Shown here one piece after another: positions 12,572-13,492 of a stretch of 13,492 bases of DNA (position 1 is its first letter; each line of letters starts with the position of its first letter). A model generated the notes under the pieces. That model saw nothing but the letters and a program-made list of their open reading frames with translations. It did no database searches and was not told where the DNA came from. The stretch is from positions 1 to 13,492 of the forward strand of contig CANHJA010000039.1 of assembly GCA_947460795.1 (NCBI GenBank), given 5' to 3'. This DNA comes from Bacteroidota bacterium (lineage in GTDB: Bacteria > Bacteroidota > Bacteroidia > Chitinophagales > Chitinophagaceae). Position numbers and translations under genes: made by a program.

Positions 12572-13480
12572 TTATTGATTGGTGATTTTTAAAAAGTATT
12601 CTTCCAATTGATTTCTATAGTCGATTCGCTCAATACTAACTCCTGAAAGTGTTAAGAAAGAAACCAAAGCTGGTATTTTATCTTTAGACATGTTCATTAC
12701 AAAAATGCTTTCTTCCATTTTATCAAAAAGCTCTTTCCAACTTGATTGATTTATTAATTGCATTGTTTTTTCTACTTCAATTACTTCTAATTTTACATGT
12801 ATTTTTTCATGAGAAAGAAGTTCAGCAACCTTACCTTGTGCAATCGTTTTTCCTTTATTGATGACAATCATACTGCTACACATTTCTTGCACTTCACTTA
12901 AAATATGAGAAGAAAATAAAATGGTTTTGCCTTCTTCTTTATTTAGAGATAAAATTAAATTTCGCAAATCAATAATTCCTTGCGGATCGAGTCCAGTATT
13001 GGGTTCATCTAAAATAATTAATGAAGGATTGTGTATGAGAACTTGCGCTAAACCCAAGCGTTGTTTCATTCCATGAGAATAGGTTTTCACTTTGTCTTTT
13101 TCCCTTCCTAAAAGCCCTACCCGTTCCAACAATTGTTCAAAATCTGCTTTTTTAAAATTTAATTGATTGGCTCGAGCAAACAATTGTAAATTTTCGAGCG
13201 CTGATAAATAATTGTAAAAATCTGGCTTTTCAATTATACAACCTACTTCACGCAATATGTCACTGCGATTTGCTTTTAGCGATTTCCCAAATAAGTTGAT
13301 TTCACCATTCGTGTTTTTTATGAGCCCCATAATCATCCTCAACGTTGTACTTTTACCAGAACCATTGGGACCTAAAAATCCATAAATATCACCTTGTTGA
13401 ACCTCGAAACTCAAATCATTGACTGCTACAAAATCTCCAAAATGTTTACTCACGTTTTTGAGTTGAATTGCTAACGACAT
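12572..13480 (-). CDS. ABC transporter ATP-binding protein, BcrA-like
   Basis: This 302-residue ATPase should power the adjacent ABC-2 permease from the cytoplasmic side of the inner membrane. Visible motifs are Walker A GPNGSGKS (37-44), signature YSHGMKQR (134-141), Walker B LIILDEP (154-160), D-loop GLDP (163-166) and switch His H192 (FSSH). The Q-loop position has Glu (E84 in CIIEKPDFY), which is usual in the bacitracin-exporter-type group, not a defect. The last 90 or so residues form the accessory C-terminal domain typical of that group. The ATG at 13480 is 12 nt from the window edge, so its promoter, or any gene upstream in the operon, is not visible. Confidence 0.92.
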   Translation of the reverse strand: MSLAIQLKNVSKHFGDFVAVNDLSFEVQQGDIYGFLGPNGSGKSTTLRMIMGLIKNTNGEINLFGKSLKANRSDILREVGCIIEKPDFYNYLSALENLQLFARANQLNFKKADFEQLLERVGLLGREKDKVKTYSHGMKQRLGLAQVLIHNPSLIILDEPNTGLDPQGIIDLRNLILSLNKEEGKTILFSSHILSEVQEMCSSMIVINKGKTIAQGKVAELLSHEKIHVKLEVIEVEKTMQLINQSSWKELFDKMEESIFVMNMSKDKIPALVSFLTLSGVSIERIDYRNQLEEYFLKITNQ

Positions 13481-13492
13481 ATTTTATTATAA

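Overview
The window reads as chromosomal core DNA of a Bacteroidota bacterium. The evidence is the very AT-rich sequence, several copies of the Bacteroidota -7 promoter element (TAnnTTTG), the near absence of Shine-Dalgarno sequences, a type IX secretion (T9SS) sorting domain, a two-copy DUF1599 protein beside folP, and a Gre-like protein of the kind found in this phylum. I see no prophage, insertion sequence, CRISPR array, rRNA or tRNA. Base composition looks even throughout.

Layout. Positions 1-3496 are all on the minus strand. In transcription order they are rpsU (bS21) and xerC (tyrosine recombinase), then a metallo-beta-lactamase-fold hydrolase, ald (alanine dehydrogenase) and the start of a TerB-like protein cut by the window edge. 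A divergent promoter region (about 3497-3603) separates them from a plus-strand run with 1-2 nt gaps: a lipoprotein, ribE (riboflavin synthase) and a Gre-like factor. DUF1599 (minus) and folP (plus) are divergent, and folP is followed 5 nt later by an NdpA/YejK-family nucleoid-associated protein. A small two-helix membrane protein (minus) is divergent from a tiny secreted protein that is essentially only a T9SS sorting domain. That protein sits 4 nt upstream of rlmB. An M1 aminopeptidase lipoprotein follows. The right end (11027-13480, minus) is a compact operon: ABC ATPase, ABC-2 permease and a LolA-like periplasmic protein.

How the genes fit together. Most are housekeeping: translation (bS21, RlmB), folate and riboflavin synthesis (FolP, RibE), amino-acid metabolism (Ald) and recombination (XerC). 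The rest belong to the envelope: lipoproteins, the M1 peptidase, and the ABC/LolA export module. I did not find a convincing undescribed multi-gene system. The points most worth a second look are the cargo-free T9SS sorting-domain protein, the coupled ABC-2/LolA operon, the Gre-like protein with an intact acidic tip pair, the symmetric operator-like site in front of ald, and promoters so close to start codons that the mRNAs may be nearly leaderless.
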